From: Chromatiaceae bacterium
GTDB lineage: Bacteria; Pseudomonadota; Gammaproteobacteria; Chromatiales; Chromatiaceae
NCBI GenBank assembly: GCA_019356535.1
Contig: CP037918.1
Coordinates: forward strand, 1,458,315-1,522,314
Direction: 5' to 3'
DNA: 64,000 bases
The notes beneath the pieces were generated by a model that saw only the letters and a program-made list of their open reading frames with translations, ran no database searches and was not told the origin of the DNA. The position numbers and the translations under genes were made by a program. Below, in pieces: positions 9,122-17,940 of this stretch. Each line of letters starts with the position of its first letter. Position 1 is the first letter of the stretch.

Positions 9122-9823
9122 TCATTCGCTATCGCGTCGATCCGCCACGGCGCACCGTCCCTGTCCGAGCATGCGCTCCACGTTCTCGCGCGAGGCGCGG
9201 ATGTGCGCGCGCATCAGCAACTCGGCCATTTCGCCATCGCCACGCTCGATGGCATCGACGATGCCCCGGTGCTCGTTCAGTGCCGCCGGTCCACGCTGGC
9301 TGCGCATACCGTACTGGCAGCGGTACATGCGGACCTGGTAGTAGAGGTCGTTGCACAGCAGCTTGATCAGGTAGGCATTGCCACTGCCCTGGATGATCCG
9401 GTAGTGGAAATCCACATCACCCGGCGCCTGGAAATAGGCATGCCCCGCGTCCTCGCGGATCTGCTGCTCGTGGGCGTCGAGCGTCTCGCGCAGGTGTGCC
9501 ACCGCCTGCTGATCCATACGCACCGCAGCCTGGCGCGCGGCGGTGCCCTCCAACGCCTCGCGCACGTGGAAGATGTCGATCAGGCGCGCGCGGCTCAGCT
9601 CGACCACCCGCGCCCCCACGTTGGGCCGGCGCTCGATCAGCCCCATGGCGGCAAGTTGCCCGATGGCCTCGCGCAACGGCCCGCGACTGATGCCGAAGCG
9701 CGCTGCCAGCTCAGCCTCGCTGATCTTGCTGCCTGGCGGGATGGCACCCTCGACGATGGCCTCGCGCAACTCGCAGAAGATACGCTGCGACAGGGTGACC
9801 GCAGACTCGGCGCAGACACTCAT
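9122..9823 (-). CDS. GntR/FadR-family (FCD) transcriptional regulator of the prp operon
   Basis: This 233-residue protein has an N-terminal winged helix (LSQRIFCELREAIVEGAIPP then LAARFGISRGPLREAIGQLA) and a C-terminal all-helical FCD ligand domain with the usual Asp and His metal-binding positions (e.g. DVDFHYRIIQGSGN). It lies inside the operon: its ATG overlaps the prpE stop (ATGA), and prpB follows after 18 nt. A role as the local regulator of propionate catabolism is therefore a strong inference. GntR-type PrpR regulators are known in several proteobacteria as an alternative to the sigma-54 PrpR of enterics. The dyads upstream of prpE are the obvious candidate operators. The ligand is probably 2-methylcitrate or a related intermediate, but this is not shown. 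Confidence 0.88.
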   Translation of the reverse strand: MSVCAESAVTLSQRIFCELREAIVEGAIPPGSKISEAELAARFGISRGPLREAIGQLAAMGLIERRPNVGARVVELSRARLIDIFHVREALEGTAARQAAVRMDQQAVAHLRETLDAHEQQIREDAGHAYFQAPGDVDFHYRIIQGSGNAYLIKLLCNDLYYQVRMYRCQYGMRSQRGPAALNEHRGIVDAIERGDGEMAELLMRAHIRASRENVERMLGQGRCAVADRRDSE

Positions 9824-11721
9824 TCGCTGCTTCCCGCATAACCCAGGCTACGCAGCGCCTCGGTGATCTCGTCGAGGATGGCCGGATCGTCGATGGTCGC
9901 CGGCATGCGCCACTCGACGCCGTCGGCAATCTTCGCCATGGTGCCGCGCAGGATCTTACCCGAGCGTGTCTTGGGCAGACGTGCGACCACGGCTACCTGC
10001 TTGAAGGCGGCTACCGGGCCGATGCGTTCGCGCACCAGTGCGACCAGCTCGGTGCACAGCGCCTCGCCCGCCTTCTGCGCCCCGGCCTTGAGCACCACCA
10101 GGCCCAGCGGCAACTGCCCCTTGAGCGCGTCGGCCACACCGATCACCGCGCACTCGGCCACGTCGGGATGGCTGGCCAGCACCTCCTCCATGGCGCCGGT
10201 GGACAAGCGATGCCCGGCGACATTGATGACATCGTCGGTGCGGCTCATGATCCACAGGTAACCGTCCTCGTCGCGGTAGCCCGCGTCGCCGGTGAGATAG
10301 CAGCCGGGATAGCGCGCCAGGTAGCTCTCGATGAAACGCTGATCGTTGCGCCACAGGGTGGGCAGACAGGAAGGCGGCAGCGGCAGGCGGATGACGATGT
10401 TGCCCATCTCCCCGGCCGGCAGCTCTTCGCCCTGCTCGTCGAGGATGCGCACGTCGTAGCCGGGCATGGGCACGCTCGGCGAACCGGGCTTGACCGGCAA
10501 CACCTCGATACCCAGCGGGTTGGCGGCGATGGCCCAGCCGGTCTCGGTCTGCCACCAGTGGTCGATCACTGGCTTGCCCAGCTTTTCCTGCGCCCAGCCC
10601 AGGGTGTCGGGATCGCAGCGCTCGCCCGCGAGGAACAGGGTGTGCATGCACGAGAGATCGTATTGCGCAAGGTACTCGCCCTCGGGGTCTTCCTTCTTGA
10701 TCGCGCGAAAGGCGGTGGGGGCGGTGAACAGCACCTTCACCCCGTATTCCGAGATCACCCGCCAGAAGGCGCCAGGGTCGGGTGTACCCACCGGCTTGCC
10801 CTCGTACATCACGGTGGTACAGCCAGCCAGCAGCGGGGCATAGACGATGTAGCTGTGCCCGACCACCCAGCCCACGTCCGAGGCGGCCCAGAACACGTCA
10901 CCAGCGCGCACGTCGTAGATGTTGTGCATCGACCACAACATGGCCACCGCGTGCCCACCGTTGTCGCGCACCACGCCCTTGGGCTGGCCCGTGGTGCCCG
11001 AGGTGTAGAGGATATAGAGTGGGTCGGTGGCCGCCACCGGCACGCAGTCGGCCGGCTCGGCCGTGGCCATCGCCTGCGCCCAGTCGATGTCGCGCCCGTC
11101 GATCATGCTCGCCGGTTGCTGCGGGCGTTGCAGGATGACGCAATGCTCGGGCTTGTGCGACACGCTGGCGATCGCCTCGTCGAGCAACGGCTTGTATTCG
11201 ACGATGCGATTCGGCTCGATGCCGCAGGAGGCGCTGACGATCACCTTTGGCTCGGCGTCCTCGATACGGGTGGCCAGCTCGCGCGCCGCAAAGCCGCCGA
11301 ACACCACCGAGTGAATGGCCCCCAGGCGCGCACTGGCCAGCATGGCAATGGCCGCCTCGGGCACCATGGGCATGTAGATCAGTACCCGGTCGCCCTTCTC
11401 TACCCCCAGCCCGCGCAGCACCCCGGCAAAGCGCGCCACTTCGTCACGCAGTTGCGTATAGGTGTAGCGGCGCTTGCTCCCGCTCACCGGCGAGTCCCAG
11501 ATCAGCGCGTCCTGGTCACCGCGCCCGGCGGCTACGTGCCGATCCAGGGCATTGTGGCAGGTATTGAACTCGCCACCGACGAACCAGCGCGGCACCGGCT
11601 TCGCCGTGCGGTCGAGCACCTGCTCCCACGGTTTGTGCCATTCCAGCGCCTGCGCCGCCTCGCCCCAGAACCCCTCAGGGTCGCGCAACGAACGTTCGTA
11701 GATCTCCTGGTAGCAGTCCAT
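9820..11721 (-). CDS. prpE: Propionate--CoA ligase PrpE
   Basis: PrpE activates propionate to propionyl-CoA with ATP. This 633-residue adenylate-forming enzyme has the P-loop-like motif LYILYTSGTTGQPKGVVRDN, the aromatic WWQTETGWAIAANPL motif, the hinge region YLTGDAGYRDEDGYLWIMSR and the catalytic lysine motif KTRSGKILRGTM, where acetylation can switch activity off. I place the start at 11721 (MDCYQEIYERS), because it has a strong GGGGGAG site 4-5 nt upstream. The frame extends further upstream without family similarity. It is the first gene of the operon, which is less common than prpE being last, and it overlaps the regulator by 4 nt. Confidence 0.95.
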   Translation of the reverse strand: MDCYQEIYERSLRDPEGFWGEAAQALEWHKPWEQVLDRTAKPVPRWFVGGEFNTCHNALDRHVAAGRGDQDALIWDSPVSGSKRRYTYTQLRDEVARFAGVLRGLGVEKGDRVLIYMPMVPEAAIAMLASARLGAIHSVVFGGFAARELATRIEDAEPKVIVSASCGIEPNRIVEYKPLLDEAIASVSHKPEHCVILQRPQQPASMIDGRDIDWAQAMATAEPADCVPVAATDPLYILYTSGTTGQPKGVVRDNGGHAVAMLWSMHNIYDVRAGDVFWAASDVGWVVGHSYIVYAPLLAGCTTVMYEGKPVGTPDPGAFWRVISEYGVKVLFTAPTAFRAIKKEDPEGEYLAQYDLSCMHTLFLAGERCDPDTLGWAQEKLGKPVIDHWWQTETGWAIAANPLGIEVLPVKPGSPSVPMPGYDVRILDEQGEELPAGEMGNIVIRLPLPPSCLPTLWRNDQRFIESYLARYPGCYLTGDAGYRDEDGYLWIMSRTDDVINVAGHRLSTGAMEEVLASHPDVAECAVIGVADALKGQLPLGLVVLKAGAQKAGEALCTELVALVRERIGPVAAFKQVAVVARLPKTRSGKILRGTMAKIADGVEWRMPATIDDPAILDEITEALRSLGYAGSSE

Positions 11722-11889
11722 GTCTCCCCCTTGCCGTGGCTGCATGTTGTTTTTGGCCCTGAGGACTCTCTCGACCAGCACCCTGATCCCCACTGCCACC
11801 AGTCGAGAGCGACCGGAAGGGAAACCCCTACCAAGCCTTGCTCTCCTGGCCTCCCTCACAAGCGGGGAAGGAAAGTGATCCGAGTCCAG

Positions 11890-11964
11890 ATTGTCGACAA
11901 TATAGCGTATGACACGCCATATACAACGAGAATATGGATTTTAAAACTCAATATTGTCAACAAT
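11890..11964 (-). promoter_or_regulatory. Promoter and paired operator-like dyads upstream of prpE
   Basis: ATTGTCGACAAT at 11890-11901 is a perfect 12-bp palindrome. ATTGTCAACAAT at 11953-11964 is a near-copy with one base pair breaking symmetry. Their centres are 63 bp apart, about six helical turns on one face. Between them, 11900-11922 is an imperfect dyad (ATATAGCGT-N5-ACGCCATAT). Reading the minus strand, TTGTAT (11926-11921) and TATATT (11904-11899) with a 16-nt spacer make a plausible sigma-70 promoter whose -10 overlaps the proximal palindrome. A FadR-type regulator binding both sites could repress by occlusion or looping. The sequence facts are direct; the regulation is inference. 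Confidence 0.6.
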
Positions 11965-12218
11965 CAGTCGGTGGGAGTCAGGCGCCGCAGTCGCTCCACC
12001 AGGGCATGGAGCCGCGCATCGGCAGGACGTTCATCGAGCAGCAGCCAGCGCTGGAGCTGGGGATCTTCTTCACCGAGCAGGCACCGGAAGGCGGCCTGCT
12101 CGGCAGCTGCCGCAGTGGCATAGTGACGTTCCAGGTAGGTCAGCAGGATCTCGTCGAGTTCGAGCATGCCGCGCCGGCATTGCCAGCGCAGGCGCGCCAG
12201 TTCCCGCTCAGATGGCAT
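11964..12218 (-). CDS. sdhE: FAD assembly factor SdhE
   Basis: SdhE (YgfY) promotes covalent attachment of FAD to SdhA. The 84-residue protein has the diagnostic N-terminal LRWQCRRGMLELDEILLTYL, including the RGMxELD motif, and a downstream FRCLLGEEDPQLQRWLL. It overlaps the end of sdhB by 11 nt on the same strand, completing sdhCDAB-sdhE. Its stop codon lies within the distal operator-like dyad of the prp operon, so the two transcription units are packed tightly. Confidence 0.95.
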   Translation of the reverse strand: MPSERELARLRWQCRRGMLELDEILLTYLERHYATAAAAEQAAFRCLLGEEDPQLQRWLLLDERPADARLHALVERLRRLTPTD

Positions 12219-12900
12219 GTCCGAGCATCAGTTGCTTGATATGCCCGATGGCACGGGTGGGATTCAGCCCCTTGGGGCAGACCTCGACGCAATTCATGAT
12301 GGTGTGGCAGCGGAACAGCCGGTAGGGGCCTTCAAGCGCATCGAGCCGTTCTTCGGTGGCCTGGTCGCGGCTGTCAGCGAGAAACCGCCAGGCAGTGAGC
12401 AGGGCCTGCGGTCCGTGGAACTTGTCGGGATTCCACCAGAAGGAGGGGCAGGCGGTGGAACAGCAGCCGCAGAGGATACATTCGTACAGACCGTCGAGAC
12501 GTGCGCGCTCGGCCGGACTCTGACGAATCTCCTGCTCGGGCATGGGGTCCTTGCGCACCAACCAGGGCGTGACCGCGCGGTACTGCGCATAGAACTGGCT
12601 CATGTCCACCACCAGGTCGCGGACGATAGGCCGTCCCGGCAGCGGCCGGACGGTCACCGGCGCCTTGAGGTCGGCAACCGCGGTGATGCAGGCCAGGCGG
12701 TTGCTGCCATTGACGTTTACCGCATCCGAGCCGCACACCCCCTCGCCGCAGGAATGACGAAAGGCGAAGGACTCGTCCTGACGCTTGATCTCGAGCAAGG
12801 CGTCACGCAGCATCATGCCGCGCCAGGTTTCGATCTCGAAGGACTGCAGATGCGGCGCCTCGTCGGACTCCGGGTTGTAGCGCGAGACCAGGAATTGCAC
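12208..12900 (-). CDS. sdhB: Succinate dehydrogenase iron-sulfur subunit
   Basis: SdhB carries the three iron-sulfur clusters that pass electrons from SdhA flavin to quinone. The 230-residue protein shows the 2Fe-2S cysteines (FRHSCGEGVCGSDAVNVNG then RLAC), the 4Fe-4S motif (CILCGCCSTACPSFWW) and the 3Fe-4S and remaining cluster cysteines (CHTIMNCVEVCPKGLNPTRA). It is peripheral on the cytoplasmic face of the inner membrane. Gene order sdhC-D-A-B is standard. It starts 14 nt after sdhA. Confidence 0.97.
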   Translation of the reverse strand: MQFLVSRYNPESDEAPHLQSFEIETWRGMMLRDALLEIKRQDESFAFRHSCGEGVCGSDAVNVNGSNRLACITAVADLKAPVTVRPLPGRPIVRDLVVDMSQFYAQYRAVTPWLVRKDPMPEQEIRQSPAERARLDGLYECILCGCCSTACPSFWWNPDKFHGPQALLTAWRFLADSRDQATEERLDALEGPYRLFRCHTIMNCVEVCPKGLNPTRAIGHIKQLMLGHAI

Positions 12901-12914
12901 GGTACAGGCCCTCT

Positions 12915-14669
12915 TCAGTACACCCTTTCCTTCGGCGGGAAGCTCTCGACAGTCAGCGGCCGGGTGTGTACCGGCTTGTAATCGAGACGATCGCCCTCGC
13001 GGAAGTACAGGGTATGTTTCATCCAGTTCACATCGTCACGCTCGGGATAGTCCGGCCGGGAGTGCGCGCCACGGCTCTCGCGCCGCGCCAGCGCCGAGAC
13101 CGCGATCGCCATGCCGCAGTCGACCAGGTTCTCCAGCTCCAGCGCCTCGATGCGCGCGGTGTTGAAGATCCGCGAATGATCACGCAGACACACGGCGTCG
13201 AGTTCCTCTCGCAGCGCGCGCAGCTGTTCCAGCCCTTCGCTCATGATCTCCTCGGTGCGGAAGACCCCGGCGTGATCCTCCATCGCCTTGCGGAAGGCGT
13301 CGCGCAGTTCGCGCACCGTCGGCCCGTCCCCCTTGCGATCCCAGCGGTTCAAGCGCGCCATCGCCTGCTCCACGCTGGCCTCGTCGAGCGGCCGGTGATG
13401 ACGGCCTAGCTGCTCGCGCAGGTCCAGGCCGGCAGCACGCCCGAACACCAGGATGTCGAGCAGGGAATTACCGCCCAGGCGGTTGGCACCATGCACTGAA
13501 ACACAGGCGCACTCGCCCGCAGCATACAGACCGGGAACGACCTCCTCCCCGGTGCCGTGCGGCACCAGTACCCGCCCGAAGCGGTCGGTAGGGATGCCGC
13601 CCATGGCATAGTGCGCCGTCGGGAATACCGGTAGTGGTTCTTTCGCCGCATCCACCCCGGCGAAGATGCGCCCGGTCTCGCGGATGCCGGGCAAGCGCTG
13701 GTTGATGATCTCCTCACCCAGGTGATCGAGCTTGAGCAACACATGATCGCCATTGGGGCCACAGCCACGCCCCTCCTTGACCTCGGTGACGATGGCGCGC
13801 GAGACCACGTCGCGGCTGGCCAGATCCTTGGCGTTGGGCGCATAGCGCTCCATGAAGCGCTCACCGTCCTTGTTGATCAGGTAACCGCCTTCCCCGCGCA
13901 CCCCCTCGGTAATGAGCATGCCCTTGCCGGCGATGCCGGTGGGATGGAACTGGAAGAACTCCATGTCCATCAGCGGAATGCCGGCGCGCAGCGCCATCGC
14001 CATACCGTCGCCAGTGTTGATATGCGCATTGGAGGTGGTACGAAACACCTGTCCGCAACCGCCGGTGGCCAGCACCGTGGCCTTGGCTTCGATCAACAAC
14101 GGCTCACCATTCTCGATCTCCAGCACCAGGGCGCCGAGGATGGCGCCCTCGTCGTCACGGATCAAATCGATGGCAAAGTATTCGTCGAAGAAATGGGTAC
14201 GCGCGCGCAGGTTCTGCTGGTACAGGGTGTGCAGGATGGCATGCCCGGTACGGTCGGCCGCGGCGCACGTACGCGCCGCCTGGGGACCACCAAAGTTCTG
14301 GCTCTGGCCACCGAAGGCACGCTGGTAGATCTTGCCATTGTCCAGACGCGAGAACGGCACCCCGGCGTGTTCCAGTTCGTACACCGTGGGAATGGCCTCC
14401 CGGCACATGTACTCGATGGCGTCCTGGTCGCCGAGCCAGTCCGAACCCTTCACGGTGTCGAACATGTGCCAGTGCCAGTTGTCGGGCAACACATTGGCCA
14501 GCGCCGCGTTCACCCCGCCCTGCGCAGCCACGGTATGCGAGCGAGTAGGGAACACCTTGGAGACCACGGCGACCCGGAAATCTGAATCTGCCAGTTGCAG
14601 GGCGGCATTCAAGCCCGCCCCTCCGGCACCGATGATCAGGGCATCGAAACGTCTGCGCGCCAGAGTCAT
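12915..14669 (-). CDS. sdhA: Succinate dehydrogenase flavoprotein subunit
   Basis: SdhA oxidises succinate to fumarate through covalently bound FAD. The 584-residue protein begins with the dinucleotide-binding motif ALIIGAGGAGLNAALQLA. It has the histidine that receives FAD (TRSHTVAAQGGVNAAL). Substrate-site regions follow, such as QFHPTGIAGKGMLITEGVRG, FPTAHYAMGGIPTD and LGGNSLLDILVFGRAAG. The C-terminus (SRGAHSRPDYPERDDVNWMK) matches SdhA rather than FrdA. The start codon immediately follows the sdhD stop. Confidence 0.97.
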   Translation of the reverse strand: MTLARRRFDALIIGAGGAGLNAALQLADSDFRVAVVSKVFPTRSHTVAAQGGVNAALANVLPDNWHWHMFDTVKGSDWLGDQDAIEYMCREAIPTVYELEHAGVPFSRLDNGKIYQRAFGGQSQNFGGPQAARTCAAADRTGHAILHTLYQQNLRARTHFFDEYFAIDLIRDDEGAILGALVLEIENGEPLLIEAKATVLATGGCGQVFRTTSNAHINTGDGMAMALRAGIPLMDMEFFQFHPTGIAGKGMLITEGVRGEGGYLINKDGERFMERYAPNAKDLASRDVVSRAIVTEVKEGRGCGPNGDHVLLKLDHLGEEIINQRLPGIRETGRIFAGVDAAKEPLPVFPTAHYAMGGIPTDRFGRVLVPHGTGEEVVPGLYAAGECACVSVHGANRLGGNSLLDILVFGRAAGLDLREQLGRHHRPLDEASVEQAMARLNRWDRKGDGPTVRELRDAFRKAMEDHAGVFRTEEIMSEGLEQLRALREELDAVCLRDHSRIFNTARIEALELENLVDCGMAIAVSALARRESRGAHSRPDYPERDDVNWMKHTLYFREGDRLDYKPVHTRPLTVESFPPKERVY

Positions 14670-15011
14670 TTAGTGCAACCTCGCGAGCAACAGCGCCTGC
14701 GCGGCCCACAGACCACAGGCCACCAGTCCGAAGCCGACCAACGTCAGCAGGGAGATGCGCAAGGCCAGCGGGCGCACATAGTCGATCAACACGTCACGCA
14801 CGCCTATCCAGGCATGCAACAACAGGGCCAGCACATACAGCAGGGTGGCCACCGACATCAGCGGTTGCGCGAACAGCTCGCGCCAATGCTGCCAGTCGTC
14901 ATGCCCGCCCGCCAACATCAGCACCAGCAGGTACAGAGTAAACAGACCGAGGTAGATGGCCGTGAGGCGTTGCAACACCCAGGCGCGCAGGCCCGATGCC
15001 GTGCGACTCAT
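14670..15011 (-). CDS. sdhD: Succinate dehydrogenase membrane anchor subunit SdhD
   Basis: This 113-residue protein has three predicted membrane segments (around residues 18-38, 52-74 and 84-108) and anchors the dehydrogenase at the quinone and heme site. The start at 15011 (MSRTASGLRAWVLQRLTAIY) was chosen because the ATG overlaps the sdhC stop (ATGA) and RLTAIYLGLFTLY is typical of SdhD. HAWIGVRDVLIDYVRP carries the conserved His, Asp and Tyr near heme b and quinone. Upstream in-frame Mets lie in sdhC and are ignored. Confidence 0.94.
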   Translation of the reverse strand: MSRTASGLRAWVLQRLTAIYLGLFTLYLLVLMLAGGHDDWQHWRELFAQPLMSVATLLYVLALLLHAWIGVRDVLIDYVRPLALRISLLTLVGFGLVACGLWAAQALLLARLH

Positions 15012-15409
15012 AACAGCCCCCATGCAAGCAACAACGCGAACAGCGGCGCGAGCAGCAACACCAGCCAAGCGGTGGTCCGCGCCATGCTCTTGTCCACTCC
15101 CAGGTCCACGTCGATCAGCAGGTACCGCAGGCCTGCCAACAAATGATGCAACACCGACCACAGCAGGCCGAACAACAGCACCACGCCCAGCGGACTGTGC
15201 ATCCAGTCGGCGATCTGCCGGTACTCGGCCTCACTGCGCAAGGAACGATCGAGCAAATAAATCATGAAAGGCACCGCCAAAACCATCAGCACCCCGGTGA
15301 TGCGATGCACGATAGACATCACCCCGGCGACGGGGAGATGGATCCGCAACAGGTTCAGATGAACGGGCCGACCCCCGGCATCCTTTAGCGACATGTTCAT
15401 GGTCCGCAT
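15008..15409 (-). CDS. sdhC: Succinate dehydrogenase cytochrome b556 subunit SdhC
   Basis: This 133-residue protein has three membrane segments. It starts with RPVHLNLLRIHLPVAGVMSI, where the Ser/Arg region forms part of the quinone site, and SIVHRITGVLMVL. The heme-ligand region is LHHLLAGLRYLLIDV. These are standard features of SdhC. Either the ATG at 15409 or the one at 15394 could be the start; the shorter form MNMSLKDAGG is also credible. It is the first gene of the operon and has a leader with inverted repeats and an extended -10 promoter. Confidence 0.94.
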   Translation of the reverse strand: MRTMNMSLKDAGGRPVHLNLLRIHLPVAGVMSIVHRITGVLMVLAVPFMIYLLDRSLRSEAEYRQIADWMHSPLGVVLLFGLLWSVLHHLLAGLRYLLIDVDLGVDKSMARTTAWLVLLLAPLFALLLAWGLL

Positions 15410-15432
15410 GGTTGGTGAGGATGACGCGATAC

Positions 15433-15509
15433 CTGTTGCCTACCTTAACACCCGCGGGCGGCAACAGGGACTGCTTGCAAGCATGAATTGTTTCAATCCA
15501 AATATAGCA
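15433..15509 (-). promoter_or_regulatory. sdhC leader: extended -10 and inverted repeats
   Basis: On the minus strand, TGC-TATATT at 15509-15501 is a good extended -10 element; no convincing -35 was seen. Just downstream are a perfect 12-bp palindrome TGCTTGCAAGCA (15472-15483) and a perfect 8-bp inverted repeat (15433-15440 / 15460-15467, CTGTTGCC / GGCAACAG) around a 19-nt loop. They could be operators or an mRNA stem near the sdhC start. Confidence 0.45.
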
Positions 15510-15636
15510 GGCACAAGGCAACACAAGATTCGCCTTGCATGGCTCGACGACCGGGCGCCCCTGAGCCCTCCATGGCGCGCTCCCGATACACCGCCGGGAA
15601 ACTTCCACCAGCCCTGGGCGCAAATATCGAACCGCA

Positions 15637-16146
15637 CTATAGCCCGCTCAGTTCACGCAGGTGACGAAACAACTTGCGCGCCGCCCCTGCGGGCTTGCCG
15701 GTGTCGCGCTCGCGGCGCGCATCGCGAATCAGTTGCCGGAGCTGTTGGCGATCAAGCCCTGGCCACTCGGCCACCGCCTCACCGATCAGCGCGTCACCCT
15801 CGGCGATCAGGCGATCGCGCCAGCGCTCCAGGCGGTGAAAGGCCCGGTTGACCTCGACCTGCTGCGACTGCCGGTCTTCCAGGTAGATCCGCAGGTTGTC
15901 GAAGTCCTCCTCGGCCAATTGCTTGAGGCAGTACTTGAGCTGGCGCTTACGCGCACCCGAGGGACGAATGGCGCGAACCTTGGCGATTTCGGCGATGGCG
16001 CCTTCATCCAGGCCCAGGCGTGCCAACTCGTGGTCGTTCAGTCGAGTCGCCTGTTCGAGCAACTCGGCGCGCGCGGCAATCTCGCGCTTGAGCGCAGTCT
16101 TGTTGGGGCGCTGTCCCCGTTCGCGTGGTGGATCTTCCTCGGTCAT
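15637..16146 (-). CDS. darP: Ribosome-associated protein DarP (YjgA)
   Basis: DarP binds the peptidyl-transferase region of late 50S precursors and helps their maturation. The 169-residue, highly charged helical protein has family landmarks: PNKTALKREIAARAELLEQA, AIRPSGARKRQLKYCLKQLA, YLEDRQSQQVEVNRAFHRLE and the C-terminal ARKLFRHLREL. There are no membrane segments. Its ATG overlaps the recJ stop by 4 nt (ATGA), so the two genes are translated together. Confidence 0.92.
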   Translation of the reverse strand: MTEEDPPRERGQRPNKTALKREIAARAELLEQATRLNDHELARLGLDEGAIAEIAKVRAIRPSGARKRQLKYCLKQLAEEDFDNLRIYLEDRQSQQVEVNRAFHRLERWRDRLIAEGDALIGEAVAEWPGLDRQQLRQLIRDARRERDTGKPAGAARKLFRHLRELSGL

Positions 16147-17894
16147 GCCGGCTCCAGATGTTCGATGAGCAATTGCAGGCTCTCACGCCCACGCCATTCG
16201 TTGATATCCAAGCGATAGGCGAGACGCACGCGTGGCGGCAATTCGGGGTGACGCTCCACGGCGCGGAAGGCAATGCCGTCGAGCGCTTGATCGCCGCCCT
16301 CGGGACGCAGCACCAGCTTCCAGTGCTGTTCACCGACAATGCGCGAGGAGAGGATTTCGAAACAGCCGTCGAACAGCGGCTCGGGAAAGGCCTGCCCCCA
16401 GGGACCGCCCGCAGCGATCTGCCGCGCCATCTCCAGGTTCAGCGCCTCCGGCGCCACCTCGCCATCCGAGGGTATCAGCGGCTGCAGATCCTCGGGCGCA
16501 AGCATTTCGCGCACCACCGCATCGAAGGCCCGCGCAAACGCAGCGAAATGCTCACGACGCAGGCTCAGCCCTGCGGCCATGGCATGCCCGCCGAACTTCT
16601 CCAACAGCCCCGGATGCCGCGCCGCCACCGCGTCCAGCGCATCGCGAATGTGCAGACCTGGGATTGAGCGTGCAGAGCCCTTGAGCCATTCCTCGTCGGC
16701 CGCCGCAAAGGCGATCACCGGCCGGTGACAGCGCTCCTTGATGCGCGAGGCGAGGATACCGATCACCCCCTGGTGCCAGTCCTCGCGGAACAGACACAGG
16801 CCCCAGTCGAGCTCGCCCTCGGGCCGCCACTCGGCGAGCATGGCCTCGGCCTGACGCTGCATGCCCTGCTCGATCTGGCGGCGCTCGCGGTTGAGACGGT
16901 CCAGCTCCTGCGCCAGCGGTCGGGCAGCTTCGAGCGAGTCGGCCAGCAGGCAAGCGATGCCGCGTGACATGTCATCCAACCGGCCAGCGGCGTTGAGGCG
17001 CGGCCCCACAGCAAAGCCCATGTCCGCAGCCCGCACCCGCCGGTGGTCACGCCCGGCGGCTTCCAGCAGGGCCAGGATGCCCGGCCGGCAATCGCCCGCG
17101 CGGATGCGTGCCAGTCCCTGGTGGACGAGAATGCGATTGTTGTGATCCAGGGGCACCACGTCGGCCACTGTCCCCAGGGCCACCAGGTCGAGGAACTGCG
17201 CCATGTTCGGCGGCTCGATGCCGCGCCGTGCAAACCAGTCCCGGCGATGCAGCTCGGCGCGCAGGGCCAACAGCACATAGAAGATCACCCCTACCCCGGC
17301 AATGGCCCCAGAGGGAAAGTCATTGCCGGGCGCGTTGGGGTTCACGATCACCGCCGCCTCCGGCAGGCGCTCGCCCGGCAGGTGATGGTCGGTGACGATC
17401 ACGGGGATACCGGCGGCATTGGCCGCGTCCACGCCCTCGAGGCTGGAGATGCCGTTGTCCACCGTAATCAGCAGATCAGGAGCGCGCTCGCGCGCCAAGG
17501 CCACGATCTCGGGTGTCAGGCCATAACCGTACTCGAAGCGGTTGGGCACCAGGTAGTCGATATCGGCATGGCCCATGGCGCGCACCGCCAGCAGACTCAG
17601 AGCGCAACTGGTGGCACCATCGGCATCGAAGTCACCCACCACCAACAGGCGACCGCCGGCCTCCATGACATCGGCGATGCGCGCCGCCGCACGGTCTGCA
17701 CCGGTCATGCGTCCCGGCGGGATCAAGGCCGAGAGGGAGCGTTCCAGCTCCCGCGCCTCACGTAGCCCGCGCGCGGCGTAGACGCGCCGCAACACCTCGG
17801 GCAGGTCGGCGGGCAGGTCGACGCCATCCAGCGATACCTGGCGGCGTTCGATACAGGGGACAGCAATGTCATCGGACAGGGAACAGGCGGTCAC
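16143..17894 (-). CDS. recJ: Single-stranded-DNA-specific exonuclease RecJ
   Basis: RecJ degrades single-stranded DNA 5' to 3' in recombination and mismatch repair. The 583-residue protein carries the DHH-family metal-binding motifs: VVGDFDADGATSCALSLLAV, LITVDNGIS and VIVTDHHLPGERLPEA. The DHHA1 domain has KFGGHAMAAGLSL, and a C-terminal OB-like region follows. It is in the usual size range. The start is GTG at 17894. No better ATG exists upstream, and the alignment of PADLPEVLRRVYAARGL with RecJ N-termini supports it. It is divergent from the phosphopantetheinyl transferase gene, 46 nt away. Confidence 0.95.
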   Translation of the reverse strand: MTACSLSDDIAVPCIERRQVSLDGVDLPADLPEVLRRVYAARGLREARELERSLSALIPPGRMTGADRAAARIADVMEAGGRLLVVGDFDADGATSCALSLLAVRAMGHADIDYLVPNRFEYGYGLTPEIVALARERAPDLLITVDNGISSLEGVDAANAAGIPVIVTDHHLPGERLPEAAVIVNPNAPGNDFPSGAIAGVGVIFYVLLALRAELHRRDWFARRGIEPPNMAQFLDLVALGTVADVVPLDHNNRILVHQGLARIRAGDCRPGILALLEAAGRDHRRVRAADMGFAVGPRLNAAGRLDDMSRGIACLLADSLEAARPLAQELDRLNRERRQIEQGMQRQAEAMLAEWRPEGELDWGLCLFREDWHQGVIGILASRIKERCHRPVIAFAAADEEWLKGSARSIPGLHIRDALDAVAARHPGLLEKFGGHAMAAGLSLRREHFAAFARAFDAVVREMLAPEDLQPLIPSDGEVAPEALNLEMARQIAAGGPWGQAFPEPLFDGCFEILSSRIVGEQHWKLVLRPEGGDQALDGIAFRAVERHPELPPRVRLAYRLDINEWRGRESLQLLIEHLEPA

Positions 17895-17940
17895 GGCGAT
17901 TCATGCGGTTCGAGAGAGTGGAGATAGTACCATTGCCTAC

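Noticed and set aside
10168-12123. A very long plus-strand frame antisense to prpE
   Set aside because: Long antisense frames are expected in GC-rich genes; it has no start signal or family features, while prpE is unambiguous.
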